This document shows positions 25,154 to 34,527 of a stretch of 64,000 bases of DNA, piece by piece. The position numbers were made by a program, and so were the translations under genes. The notes below the pieces were generated by a model, which was given only the letters and a program-made list of their open reading frames with translations, was not told the DNA's origin and made no database searches. Every line of letters starts with the position of its first letter. The stretch's first letter is position 1. Source of the stretch: Acidimicrobiia bacterium (GTDB lineage: Bacteria > Actinomycetota > Acidimicrobiia > IMCC26256 > JAGNEX01); contig JACJWE010000003.1 of NCBI GenBank assembly GCA_020637365.1, positions 124,001-188,000 of the forward strand. Reading direction: 5' to 3'.

Positions 25154-27379
25154 ATGCGCACTCCGAAGCCGCATCTGATCGTCTTAGTTGCAGGGTTTGC
25201 GTTTGCCCTCATCACGATCGCGTCGGGCGTGGTGCCCCTCGAGGTCAACTGGCACGACGATGCAACCGTACAGCGGCACGTCTTTGACAACATTCCGGGC
25301 GGCGTGAAGTTCGCGTTCTACGCGCTCATGACGGTCGCGGGCGTTTTGGTCGGCTGGCTGTCAGCAACCCGTGCAAAGAACTGGGAACGCGGCCAAATCG
25401 CCCATCGCCGAACCACCAAAGCCAACGCCAAGCGCCGCGCCGAGGACTACCGGGCGGGTGTCTGGATGCAGACCCTCATGCGTGACCCGGCTGCGGGGAT
25501 CATGCACTCCTTTATCTACTTCGGTTTCCTCGCCCTCTTCTGCGCCACGATTCTTCTCGAGGTCAACCACCAGGTCCCGCCGTCACTCAAGTTTCTGCAC
25601 GGCGGCACCTATCAGGGGTATGCGTTCACCGCGGATGTGATGGGTGTCGTGTTCTTGATCGGCATCGTGTGGGCAATGGTGCGTCGTTACATTCAGCGAC
25701 CATACCGACTGAAGGCCAAAACCAAGCCCGAAGATGCAGTGATCTTGGGCACCTTCTTGTTGATCGGCGTCACCGGCTTTTTGGTCGAAGGTTTCCGTAT
25801 CGCCCACGACGGGATGCCCGAGTTCGAGAAGTGGTCGATCATCGGCTGGCCAATCGCCACCATGGTCGACGGCCTTGCGCCGACCACCATCGAAAACACC
25901 CACCGTCTCTTGTGGGGTGTGCACTTCATCGGTTTCTTGTCCTTCCTGGTCATCCTGCCGACCACGAAGCTTCGACACATGTTCACCTCACCCATGAACA
26001 TGTATCTCAAAGACCGCGCTCGCCCCAAGGGCGCGATGAAACCCGTACCGAACATGATGGAAACCGAGCTCGAAAGCTTCGGTGCGGTCAAGATCGAAGA
26101 CTTCAGCTGGAAGCAGTTGATGGACACCGACGCATGCACGGTTTGTGGCCGCTGTTCGTCGGTGTGTCCTGCCAACAACACCGGCAAACCCCTCGACCCC
26201 CGCAAGATCGTCCTCAACGTCGGCCAGGTGATGGCTGCCACGGGCGACCCGGTGGTCAGCCCGCCGGTCGGGATGGACGCGGGTGTCACCGTCGACGCAG
26301 ACTCGGTATTCGAACTGATTACCCCCGAAGAAATTTGGTCGTGTACGACGTGTAAGGCATGTGACGAGATCTGTCCGGTCAACATCGAGATCCTCGACAA
26401 GATCTTCGACATGCGCCGCTACTTGACCCTGATGGAGTCAGACTTCCCGACCGAGTTGGGCTCAGCGTTTCGAGGGATGGAGAACCAGTCCAACCCGTGG
26501 GGGCTCTCCCAGGCCGACCGTCTCGAATGGACCAAGAACCTCGACGACGATGTCATCGTCTTGGAACCGGGCGACCCGATTCAGACCGAATACCTCTACT
26601 GGGTCGGCTGTGCTGGAGCCTATGACGACAAAGGCAAAAAGACGGTCGCGGACACGGCGAAACTGCTCAAACGAGCAGGCTTGTCCTTCTCGGTTCTCGG
26701 ACCGAACGAACTGTGTACCGGGGATCCGGCTCGACGTGCCGGCAACGAGTACGTCTTCCAGATGTTGGCGATGCAGAACGTCGAGATGCTCAACAGCTCA
26801 AACGTGACCAAGATCATCACGTCATGTCCGCACTGCTTCAACACCCTCGAAAACGAATACCCCGATTGGGATGGCCACTACGAGGTCGTCCACCACAGCC
26901 AGCTGCTGAGCGAGCTGGTCGACAACGGCAAGCTGTCGTTGGCCGGAGCAACACTCGATGAGCGGATCACCTACCACGATTCCTGCTACCTCGGGCGACA
27001 CAACGACATCTATCTGGCGCCGCGCAACATCATTGGATCGATTGGCGGCGTTGAAGTCGTCGAGATGCCGAGGAACGGAACCCGGGGACGCTGCTGTGGT
27101 GCTGGTGGTGCTCGAATGTGGATGGAAGAGCACACCGAGGTCAAGATCAATGTCGACCGGGCCGAAGAGGCCATCGAGACCAAGGCCGACCGCATCGCTG
27201 TGGCATGCCCGTTCTGCATGGTCATGCTCGACGATGGCGTGAAGGCCGAAGGCAAAGAAGAAGAAGTCGCAGTCTCTGACCTGTCGGCCATCTTGCTCGA
27301 AGCGCTCGACAATGCCGATCAAGCGGCTCTCGCTGCCGCCGGTGTGACGGTATCGCCGTCGCCCGCACCTGAAGAATAA
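25154..27379 (+). CDS. EtfD-like membrane iron-sulfur oxidoreductase (heterodisulfide-reductase related)
   Basis: About 741 residues from ATG 25154 (AGGAG at 25144-25148). Order: five or six transmembrane helices of a NarI-like haem domain (residues 1-300); two ferredoxin motifs CTVCGRCSSVCPANNTGK and CTTCKACDEICPVN; then two Cys-rich CCG domains with YWVGCAG, TSCPHCF, YHDSCYLGRHN, RCCGAGGARM and ACPFCMV. This is the architecture of mycobacterial EtfD (Rv0338c), which passes electrons from ETF and fatty-acid beta-oxidation to quinone. By analogy it feeds menaquinone here; no etfAB gene is in the window. Confidence 0.9.
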   Translation: MRTPKPHLIVLVAGFAFALITIASGVVPLEVNWHDDATVQRHVFDNIPGGVKFAFYALMTVAGVLVGWLSATRAKNWERGQIAHRRTTKANAKRRAEDYRAGVWMQTLMRDPAAGIMHSFIYFGFLALFCATILLEVNHQVPPSLKFLHGGTYQGYAFTADVMGVVFLIGIVWAMVRRYIQRPYRLKAKTKPEDAVILGTFLLIGVTGFLVEGFRIAHDGMPEFEKWSIIGWPIATMVDGLAPTTIENTHRLLWGVHFIGFLSFLVILPTTKLRHMFTSPMNMYLKDRARPKGAMKPVPNMMETELESFGAVKIEDFSWKQLMDTDACTVCGRCSSVCPANNTGKPLDPRKIVLNVGQVMAATGDPVVSPPVGMDAGVTVDADSVFELITPEEIWSCTTCKACDEICPVNIEILDKIFDMRRYLTLMESDFPTELGSAFRGMENQSNPWGLSQADRLEWTKNLDDDVIVLEPGDPIQTEYLYWVGCAGAYDDKGKKTVADTAKLLKRAGLSFSVLGPNELCTGDPARRAGNEYVFQMLAMQNVEMLNSSNVTKIITSCPHCFNTLENEYPDWDGHYEVVHHSQLLSELVDNGKLSLAGATLDERITYHDSCYLGRHNDIYLAPRNIIGSIGGVEVVEMPRNGTRGRCCGAGGARMWMEEHTEVKINVDRAEEAIETKADRIAVACPFCMVMLDDGVKAEGKEEEVAVSDLSAILLEALDNADQAALAAAGVTVSPSPAPEE

Positions 27380-27458
27380 AAACCGATGCTCTGGGCGGTT
27401 GACGCGAACACCGCGTGCCGCCCAGGCCACGGCCACGGGTCCCACCTAGACTCTTGCG

Positions 27459-28893
27459 ATGAGGCCCGATCGACCACTGCATCTCGTACCAGCAACAGCG
27501 GTGGACTACCGCGAGCGCGCCCGGGGACGCCTGCCGCGTCAACTCTTCGACTATCTCGATGGCGGTGCTGGTCGAGAAGCGACGCTCGCCGCCAACACCG
27601 CAGCATTCGATGCGATGCCTTTGCGTCAACGTGTACTCGTCGATGTCGACGAGCGTGACACGTCGATCGAACTGCTCGGACAAAACCTCGATCTGCCGGT
27701 GGTGCTTGCACCCGTCGGTCTGGCTGGCATGTTCGCACAGCGCGCCGAGGTCCAAGCAGCACGCGCAGCTCAACGTGCGGGCGTCCCGTTTTGCGAGTCG
27801 ACGGTGTCGATTTGCAGCATTGAAGAGGTCGCAGCGTCAACGACGGCGCCGTTCTGGTTTCAGCTTTATGTCATGCGTGACCGCGGCTATGCCGAACGAC
27901 TGATGTCGCGTGCGCAGCGGGCAGGATGTCCCGTGTTGGTCCTCACCGTCGACCTCGCAGTGGTCGGTGCCCGCTACCGCGATACCCAAAACGGCATGGT
28001 CGGATCGGCCTCCCCCTTGGTGAAGGCACGCCGGGCACTCGACTACGGAACCCATCCCCGCTGGCTCACCGATGTGGCGATCAAGGGCAAACCTCACACC
28101 TTCGGAAACCTTGAAGACGCCGTACCGGGAGCGAAAAGTCCCGAAGCGTTTAAGGACTGGGTCGACGCACAGTTCGACCCGACCGTCACGTGGGATGACA
28201 TTGCGTGGGTCCGCAAGAATTGGCCGGGAAAGCTCATCCTCAAGGGTGTGATGGATGCCGATGATGCGCGTCGGGCGGTCGACTGCGGGGCCGACGGCAT
28301 CGTGGTGTCGAACCACGGAGGACGCCAGCTCGAGGGTGCTCCAGCGTCGCTGCACGCTCTGCCCGCTATCGCTGAGGCCGTTCGGGGCCGCATTGCCGTA
28401 CTGATGGACGGGGGGTGTCCGCAGCGGCACCGACGTGTTGCGCGCATGCGCCAGCGGCGCTGACGCATGCATGATCGGTCGGCTCTGGGCGTATTCGGTC
28501 GCCGCAGGCGGTATGACAGCTGTCGCGTCGATGTTGGCAACGCTACGGTCCGAACTCAAAGTAGCGATGGGCCTCACCGGCGTCACCCGCATCGCCGAAA
28601 GCGACGAGGCCTCGGCGCGCCACTCGCAAGGAAGAGGTCACTACCCGCGTAATCGTGGAATTGAGGACGACGCGAGTGCTGATACCGGGACGTCAGACGT
28701 GCGGGCGCGTTTGACACCAGTCGCCGAGGTTGGTGGTGAGCACCTTCGACCCGCACCGTTGGCACGGTACTCCCCGATCACCCATCCGCGACCGGCCCCT
28801 CAGCGGTCGGCGTTACGTGGCTGGCGGATCGGCAGTTTCGAGCCGTTCGTCGGTTTCCGCAGTCGGCTCAGGGCGCTGAATGACCAGACGTAA
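27459..28893 (+). pseudogene. FMN-dependent alpha-hydroxy-acid (L-lactate) dehydrogenase, frameshifted
   Basis: The first 310 residues match the LldD/glycolate oxidase family: QLFDYLDGGAGREATL, LAPVGLAGMF, FWFQLYVMRD, LTVDLAVVGARYRD, LILKGVMDADDARRAV and SNHGGRQLEG (active-site His). After AVLMDGG the frame runs out, while the continuation VRSGTDVLRACASGADACMI follows in the next frame. Removing one G from the run of six at 28410-28415 restores it. The restored frame extends past the family's usual end (near 28600) to 28893, overlapping the convergent neighbour by 80 bases, so the true 3' end is uncertain. Substrate (lactate or another hydroxy acid) is not certain. Confidence 0.8.
28693..28785 (-). 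CDS. Possible 30-residue Cys-containing microprotein
   Basis: ATG 28785 to TGA 28693 encodes MGDRGVPCQRCGSKVLTTNL followed by GDWCQ and a short tail. CxxC plus a later Cys resembles a tiny zinc ribbon, and GAGGGG lies about 11 bases upstream. It would be the last gene after the two CNNM proteins. It also lies opposite the uncertain 3' end of the hydroxy-acid dehydrogenase. Weak call. Confidence 0.25.
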   Translation of the reverse strand: MGDRGVPCQRCGSKVLTTNLGDWCQTRPHV

Positions 28894-30159
28894 GTCGGTC
28901 ACAGCGAAATTGTCGACGCCGCGGACGAGCAGTTTGAAACCGGGTTGGATGACTTCGTCACCGACTTTGGGAATACGGTCGAGGGTATCGATAACGAATC
29001 CGGCCACCGTTAACCACTCGCCCTCGGGAAGTTCAATACCGGTCCGCTCTGTGAACTGACTCACGCTCAGATCACCCGATACGTCCCACGTACCATCGAA
29101 ACGTTCACGCACTTCGGTGCCGGTGTCGCTTTCGTCATAGAAGTCGCCGATCAGCCGTTCGATGACGTCTTCCAGGGTGATGATGCCGGTCACGATGCCG
29201 TGTTCATCGACGACGATCGCCAAGTGTTGGCGGCGTGCCCTCATCTCGACCAGCAGATCTTCGAGCGCCTTATGTTCGTGGGTCACGAATGGTTGTTGGG
29301 AAAGTTCGACCGCGGTCGTCTCGTCCCAAGCGGACTCATGCAGGGCGAGCACGTCTTTAACATGCGCGACGCCGACGACATGGTCGAGGTCACCCTCACA
29401 GACGGGGAACCGTGATCGACCCGATTCTCTGGCTGCGTCCGCGATATCGGTCGCGGTCTGGTCGACGGTGACGTACACCACCTTGCGGCGCGGGACCATC
29501 GCATCTGCGGCGTCGATCTCTGGCAGTTTGATCGAACGGGCATACAGCGCTCGTTCGTCGTCACCGATCGAACCTGCATCTGCTGATTCACGCAACAAGA
29601 ACAGCAGGTCGCCTGCGGAATGTGCCATCGCCCGTTCGTCCTGAGGTTCGACACCGACCATGCGTACCAGGACGTTCGCCATCCAATTGAGCAATGCGAT
29701 GATCGGCTTGACGATGAGAGCAAAGAAGCGAAACGGCGTCACCAGAATCATGGTGGAGCGCTCGGGATCGGCGATCGCCCACGACTTTGGCGCCATCTCA
29801 CCGACGACCATATGGAGGAACACAACGATTCCTAGTCCGATGGCAAACGCGATCGTGTGGGTCAGCGCCTCGGGCGGGTTCGCCAGCTTGATGACATCTT
29901 CGAGCAGGTGAACGACCGCTGGTTCGGCGATGGCACCGAGCAGCAGCGAGCAGATCGTGATCCCGAGCTGAGCGCCTGCCAACATCAGCGACAGCTGCTT
30001 TTTGCCCGCGAGGGCTGAGGCCGCACGTTTAGAGCCCTCCGCCGAGAGCTGTTCGAGACGGCTTTCGCGGACGGCAAGCAACGAAAATTCAGCGGCGACG
30101 AAAAAGGCGTTGCCCGCGAGCAGCGCCAAACCGACGAGCAGGGCCGGGCCTGCGCTCAC
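28813..30159 (-). CDS. CNNM/CorC-family transport-associated protein (first paralogue)
   Basis: 448 residues. N-terminal DUF21 (CNNM) transmembrane domain with NAFFVAAEFSLLAVRESRLE and LAGAQLGITICSLLLGAIAEP, then a pair of CBS domains (about 200-330) and a C-terminal CorC_HlyC domain. The family is linked to Mg2+/Co2+ efflux or homeostasis; 'hemolysin' in old names is not a function. Its start overlaps the stop of the paralogue by four bases, so both are made from one transcript. Confidence 0.92.
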   Translation of the reverse strand: MSAGPALLVGLALLAGNAFFVAAEFSLLAVRESRLEQLSAEGSKRAASALAGKKQLSLMLAGAQLGITICSLLLGAIAEPAVVHLLEDVIKLANPPEALTHTIAFAIGLGIVVFLHMVVGEMAPKSWAIADPERSTMILVTPFRFFALIVKPIIALLNWMANVLVRMVGVEPQDERAMAHSAGDLLFLLRESADAGSIGDDERALYARSIKLPEIDAADAMVPRRKVVYVTVDQTATDIADAARESGRSRFPVCEGDLDHVVGVAHVKDVLALHESAWDETTAVELSQQPFVTHEHKALEDLLVEMRARRQHLAIVVDEHGIVTGIITLEDVIERLIGDFYDESDTGTEVRERFDGTWDVSGDLSVSQFTERTGIELPEGEWLTVAGFVIDTLDRIPKVGDEVIQPGFKLLVRGVDNFAVTDLRLVIQRPEPTAETDERLETADPPAT

Positions 30160-31496
30160 GTCTCATCCTCCGCGACGCGCGCCTGGTCATCATCGATGTC
30201 GTTGACGTTGGCTTCGAGGAGCACAACGGTGATGGCCCAACCGTCCATCGCCTCCACCGTGAGGCGATCGGTTCCGATATCGACCGACTCGCCGACCGTC
30301 GGCATATGTTCTAGGTGGCTCAGGACGAGGCCCGCGATGGTCGCGTAGTCATCGTCGTTGGGTAGTGCAATATCGGTAATCTCGTCGACCTCATCGACTC
30401 GCATCTGGCCGGGCACCCGCCAGGTACCTTCATCGACTCGGTCGATGCTGGGGGCGTCGGTCTCGTCGTCGAACTCGTCAGAGATGTCGCCCACGAGTTC
30501 TTCGACCAGGTCTTCGAGGGTGACGATACCGGCGGGTGCGCCGTACTCGTCAGAGACCAAGGCAAGTTCGGTCGTGTTGCGCTGCAGTGTCTCGAGCACG
30601 GTGGACAGGGTTGCGGTCTCGGGGACGACCGGCGGTTCACGGTCGAATTTGGTGATAGGGCGGTTGGCGTCACGCGGCGTCATGTTCAGCACATCTTTGA
30701 TGTGGAAGACCGATACGACCCGTCCACGGGGGTCGACGATCGGGAGCCGTGAATGGGTCGATTCCTTGATCGACCAGGCCACCTGTCCACAGCGAAGCGT
30801 GGACGACAGCTTGTCCACCCGGTTCCAGGGCACCATGACATCTCGGGCATGAAGGGTCCGGAACCTGCTGACTCGCACGACGATATCGGCGTGCCGTTGA
30901 GACATCTCGCCGCGTTCGGCCGACGCCTCGACGATGTGTTCAAACTCTTCGGCCGAGACAGCGCCTTGGACTTCTTCTGTCGGTTCCACACCACCAGCTT
31001 TGAGCAGGCGGTTCGCTGCGTTGTCGAACAGGCGGATCAACGGACGGAAGAGCCGCAGGTAGATCAACATGAAGCCCGCTGTGCGCTCCGAGGTGCTTTC
31101 AGGGCGAGCGATCGCCAGGTTCTTTGGCGCAAGCTCGCCAATCACCATTTGGGCGACCGTGGCAACGACGAAACCGACCGACAACGCGACACCAGCCCGG
31201 CTGCCCTCGGGCACGCCGATCCGCTCCATCAGCGGCTCCAAAGCGGCCCCCAGCGTCGGTTCAGCGATGAAACCAACCACGAGCGACGTGACGGTGATAC
31301 CGAGTTGAGCTCCTGAGAGCATGAAGCTCAGCTGCTTGAGGACTCGAACGGCGCGACCGGCGCGTTCGTTGCCCTCGGCCGCTTCGTCTTCGAGCCGCGA
31401 GCGATGAGCCGCCACAAAGGCGAACTCCGCCGCTACGAAATAGCCGTTGAGCAGAATCAGGGCAACGACGGCCAAGATTCCGATGACAGGGTTCAC
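30156..31496 (-). CDS. CNNM/CorC-family transport-associated protein (second paralogue)
   Basis: 446 residues with the same order: DUF21 membrane domain (GYFVAAEFAFVAAHRSRLED; LSGAQLGITVTSLVVGFIAEP), two CBS domains (AREDVMVPWN-type entry at RDVMVPWNRVDKL) and CorC_HlyC tail. First gene of the pair. Divergence between the two copies is considerable, so the duplication is old and the two may form a heteromer. Likely divalent-cation homeostasis. Confidence 0.92.
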   Translation of the reverse strand: MNPVIGILAVVALILLNGYFVAAEFAFVAAHRSRLEDEAAEGNERAGRAVRVLKQLSFMLSGAQLGITVTSLVVGFIAEPTLGAALEPLMERIGVPEGSRAGVALSVGFVVATVAQMVIGELAPKNLAIARPESTSERTAGFMLIYLRLFRPLIRLFDNAANRLLKAGGVEPTEEVQGAVSAEEFEHIVEASAERGEMSQRHADIVVRVSRFRTLHARDVMVPWNRVDKLSSTLRCGQVAWSIKESTHSRLPIVDPRGRVVSVFHIKDVLNMTPRDANRPITKFDREPPVVPETATLSTVLETLQRNTTELALVSDEYGAPAGIVTLEDLVEELVGDISDEFDDETDAPSIDRVDEGTWRVPGQMRVDEVDEITDIALPNDDDYATIAGLVLSHLEHMPTVGESVDIGTDRLTVEAMDGWAITVVLLEANVNDIDDDQARVAEDET

Positions 31497-31738
31497 AGGT
31501 TCCTTCCAGCGAGCTGGGTAGCGCGCGGCAGTGTACTAGGTGGTCGACCGCCAACGTGGGTGTCCGCGCCAGGTGTACTCGAAATCACCGACGTGGATGA
31601 TGCGACCACCGTTACGTCCTGCGGCCTACTTCTGGGGTAGCCCTGCCGGACGAGATCGCGGAGCGAACGGCGGCTCAGGGAAGTGTCATCGTGTCGCCTG
31701 CCCGGCGCCGATGGATCGTCCCGCGGGTCCGGGCATCC

Positions 31739-32341
31739 TCATAGGACATCCTCACCGTGAGAATCGGGTTGAGCATTGGCAGAGTAACGCGACGCTACCG
31801 GACCGGCCTGGTTCATGTACTTGCTGCCGAGGTCGGGATGCCCGTAGGGACGTTCAGAGGGCCTGTCGAGCATGAGAAAGCTGATCTGTCCGATCCGCAT
31901 ACCGGGCCAGAGCTTCACCGGCAATGTGGCGACGTTTGACAGTTCGAGGGTCACTTCACCGTCGAAACCGTTGTCGATGTACCCAGCGGTTGCGTGGATC
32001 AGCAGACCCCAACGCCCCAAACTGGACTTGCCGTCGACCCGCCCGACGATATCGGCTGGTAGGGCGATGCGTTCAACGGTTGAGCCGAGGACGAATTCAC
32101 CGGGATGCAGGATGAACGCGTCGCCATCGGCGACTTCTACCAGGCCGGTCAGGTCGGGATGCGGATCATAGGGATCAATGCATTCCACCGTGTGGTTCTG
32201 GATGACCCTGAACGACGACCCGAGCCGCACGTCGACGCTGGCAGGCTGGATCTGATCCGCTTCGAGCGGGTCGATAATGATCTTGCCCGAAGCAAGATGT
32301 GCCCGCAGGGTTCCGTCGGACAAGATCACCGCAACTCCCAA
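31739..32341 (-). CDS. dcd: dCTP deaminase
   Basis: 200 residues, trimeric dUTPase-like fold. Deaminates dCTP to dUTP for dTMP synthesis; actinobacterial forms may also hydrolyse dUTP directly. Seen: ILSDGTLRAHL at the start, PASVDVRLGSSFRV, HPGEFVLGSTVE, GRVDGKSSLGRWGL and HATAGYIDNGFDGEVTLEL with the catalytic Glu and substrate loop, then LWPGMRIGQISFL and GSKYMNQ near the C-terminus. Monocistronic, upstream of the tRNA on the opposite strand. Confidence 0.95.
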   Translation of the reverse strand: MGVAVILSDGTLRAHLASGKIIIDPLEADQIQPASVDVRLGSSFRVIQNHTVECIDPYDPHPDLTGLVEVADGDAFILHPGEFVLGSTVERIALPADIVGRVDGKSSLGRWGLLIHATAGYIDNGFDGEVTLELSNVATLPVKLWPGMRIGQISFLMLDRPSERPYGHPDLGSKYMNQAGPVASRYSANAQPDSHGEDVL

Positions 32342-32477
32342 AAGACTTGATCAGGCGCTGAAAAGAGCGGCTAAGGACGCCGCTACGCCAGCGGCTGTCG
32401 GACCGCTCCGGGAGGCTATCAACCGGCCCCCTACATCGAGTGAACCGCCGGGACGTTGCTATAGTGACGGCCCCTCC

Positions 32478-32552
32478 GCGGGTGTAGTTCAATGGTAGAA
32501 CATCAGCTTCCCAAGCTGAATACGCGAAGTTCGATTCTTCTCGTCACCCGCT
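32478..32552 (+). tRNA. tRNA-Gly (anticodon CCC) with an abnormal T-arm
   Basis: Acceptor GCGGGTG pairs with CACCCGC (32545-32551), T at the discriminator, no encoded CCA. D-arm GTTC/GAAC with AATGGTA loop; anticodon stem TCAGC/GCTGA with loop TTCCCAA, anticodon CCC at 32510-32512. The T-arm reads ACGCGAAG-TTCGATT-CTTCTCGT: an eight-base stem with one C-T mismatch, where five pairs are normal. The molecule is 75 bases where related tRNA-Gly is 71. It may fold aberrantly or be non-functional; GGG codons can be read by a tRNA with UCC. Confidence 0.8.
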
Positions 32553-32759
32553 CTCTTCTTTCAACGTTCGTGGTTTCAAACACCAAGAACGTGCCCACCG
32601 CCTCGTGCCTCGTCGGGCTGTACTCCCGTTGGGCTGTGTGTGGGTCAGACACCTTGCCATCGATGACGAATGGCTCTCACGGTTCACGCAACTCGCGGTC
32701 GGTGGCCGACTGAAACGTCACCAGGGCAGGTTGTCATAGGCAGTCCGTAAGGTGACGGT

Positions 32760-33299
32760 GTGACCTTGCGACCGCCCAGACGGGCAAGCCTGAGAAGCCG
32801 GATCGAACTGGGCTTGGCGGCCTTTGCCCCCGCCCTCGCGTTGATGGCCTACCGATCCCGGGGTACCGGCTGGCTGTGGTTGTTTGCTGTCCCCGCCATC
32901 GCAGGCGTCGTGATCATGGTTCTCGCGGCATTGATCGTGCGAACGGCGAATGCCGAGAGCTACTCCTTTGGCGACATCGAGGATCTGTCCGGCGACATCC
33001 TGGGACACATCGGGGCGTATCTTTTGGCAGTACTCATCGAGGACCCCCACGCAAGCCAGCAGATGGTGATCACGACGGCGGTGATGGCGCTCATTATCCA
33101 TGTTCACGTCGCGACCGGACAGGTCTACGTCAACCCGCTGCTCTACCTGACGGGCTACCGCATCTTCTTTGCGACCAGCGCAAACAGTTCGTTTTACCTG
33201 ATCACCCGCCGAGATCCCGCGGACTGGACGACACCACAACGGAGCGTACGAATCGCTTCCAACGTACTCATCGATCGAGCGCAGAGGACCACACCATGA
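32760..33299 (+). CDS. kwaA: Kiwa anti-phage defence protein KwaA (membrane subunit)
   Basis: 179 residues from GTG 32760 (AAGG seven bases upstream). Four hydrophobic segments: about residues 16-32, 40-62, 84-97 and 103-118. The segment VYVNPLLYLTGYRIFFA near 122-138 follows the NPLL-x-x-x-GY pattern I associate with KwaA. In Kiwa, KwaA sits in the membrane and detects phage attachment or injection, and passes the signal to KwaB. The ATGA overlap with the next gene, which is a clear KwaB, is the strongest support. Confidence 0.75.
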   Translation: MTLRPPRRASLRSRIELGLAAFAPALALMAYRSRGTGWLWLFAVPAIAGVVIMVLAALIVRTANAESYSFGDIEDLSGDILGHIGAYLLAVLIEDPHASQQMVITTAVMALIIHVHVATGQVYVNPLLYLTGYRIFFATSANSSFYLITRRDPADWTTPQRSVRIASNVLIDRAQRTTP

Positions 33300-34273
33300 C
33301 CGCAGTGCCCCTCACAGTCACCGCCCAACAGGTCGCGACGCAGCTCAGTGCCCACAGAGCGCAACCCGCGATCGTCGACCAGATCGACGCGGTTATCGAC
33401 CAATCTCTGATGCTCACCGTCGGCCGGTTCAATGAACGATCCACGAACGTCGCACACCTGCCGCTCGACCGCGCAGCGGCTGCGGCGTTTCGACAGTTGT
33501 GCCGCCAAACGCGCGACTGGATCGCAGCTGCCGATGGCATTGCGTATGCAGCGACAGCCGAACTGGGACAGGGCGAGTACTTCTCGGTGAGCGACGAACC
33601 CACCATCGAAGAGCTCGCACCAATCCTTGAACTCGGAGCGCCGCCAGCGTCGCTCGCTCCGACTTCACCCGCCGATCTAGATCTGGCGATCGCGGCATAC
33701 GGCGTTACCCTCGGCGACTCCGATGGGCAACGGTTGCTATTCGTCAAACGTACGAACCCCCAGATGAGACACCGAGCAGGACGCTTTCTCGCTGTCGGAC
33801 GCGAACGTCTCGCCAAGCTCGATGATCCGGTCTTTGCGTTCGCTCACGATTTCGACTTGGTGCTGGGTCCGGGTTGGGCAGCGATCCTGAATCAAAGCCA
33901 ATTCGAACGCCTGTTCAAAGAGGCTGGACTCGTCAATCGACATATCGCGACGTGGATCTCCGGCATTACGGCGTACATTCCCATGTCGCCCTCCGACAGC
34001 GCTGCGCTGACCGAAGTGGCGCTGCGCGACTCGCGAACGTGGCGCCGGCTGCGAGACATCAAACGTAGCGATCACCTTCGCAACGTCAGCATCGAAAAGA
34101 TCGCTCGATACGCCGAATCGATGGGCATTGCACCCGACAACATCATCCGTGACGGGCATCTGGTCTTCCGCCCCGAGCAGCGATTCACCTTCCTACATCT
34201 GCTCAACGAAGACCTCTACGTCGGACCGCTCACAGGACAGTCGTTCGAGTCACATCGAAAAACGTCGGTCTGA
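33296..34273 (+). CDS. kwaB: Kiwa anti-phage defence protein KwaB (DUF4868)
   Basis: 325 residues, close to known KwaB. It has the DUF4868 layout: a variable N-terminal half (MLTVGRFNERSTNVAHLPLD), then DFDLVLGPGWAAILNQSQFE as the central strand-loop-helix, a helical region with RTWRRLRDIKRSDHLRNVS, and a C-terminal motif FTFLHLLNEDLYVGPLTGQS. KwaB is the cytoplasmic effector that binds DNA and blocks phage replication and late transcription. It overlaps kwaA by four bases; both end before a strong terminator. I know of no catalytic motif to check. Confidence 0.85.
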   Translation: MTAVPLTVTAQQVATQLSAHRAQPAIVDQIDAVIDQSLMLTVGRFNERSTNVAHLPLDRAAAAAFRQLCRQTRDWIAAADGIAYAATAELGQGEYFSVSDEPTIEELAPILELGAPPASLAPTSPADLDLAIAAYGVTLGDSDGQRLLFVKRTNPQMRHRAGRFLAVGRERLAKLDDPVFAFAHDFDLVLGPGWAAILNQSQFERLFKEAGLVNRHIATWISGITAYIPMSPSDSAALTEVALRDSRTWRRLRDIKRSDHLRNVSIEKIARYAESMGIAPDNIIRDGHLVFRPEQRFTFLHLLNEDLYVGPLTGQSFESHRKTSV

Positions 34274-34287
34274 CGCTTGAAAAAAAT

Positions 34288-34333
34288 AACGGGCTGACAC
34301 CGAAGCATTGCCCTGACTCGGTGTCAGCCCGTT
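34288..34333 (-). terminator. Strong hairpin terminator between kwaB and the SGNH operon
   Basis: AACGGGCTGACACCGA and TCGGTGTCAGCCCGTT form a perfect 16-bp stem with a 14-base loop. On the minus strand it is followed by TATTTTTT, so it ends the acylation operon; its position 15 bases after kwaB suggests it also ends the Kiwa transcript. Confidence 0.85.
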
Positions 34334-34527
34334 CAACTGGGGAAGCGACATCTTCGCGCCCTATTGGCAAAATGTCAATAGCAGATTGTGAGCCAGCCCC
34401 CAGCTCCGGAGTTCGGAGAACCACCCGGGTCTGCGCTTTTGGAAGGTTGATGCGACCAAGCGATACGACGCCATCGCGCAACAGGCCATCGGGCACCGGG
34501 GTGTCCGCGGGGAGAACAGAAATTGCA

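Noticed and set aside
27384..27430. Hairpin CTGGGCGG/CCGCCCAG after the EtfD-like gene as a terminator
   Set aside because: Stem of eight with a 19-base loop and no T-run; too weak to call.
32553..34287. Kiwa as part of an integrative element at the tRNA
   Set aside because: No integrase and no repeat of the tRNA 3' end (TTCGATTCTTCTCG) was seen after kwaB.
34230..34496. 88-codon minus-strand ORF downstream of the SGNH gene
   Set aside because: It runs through the strong terminator hairpin and into kwaB; some segments look protein-like but no gene is supported.
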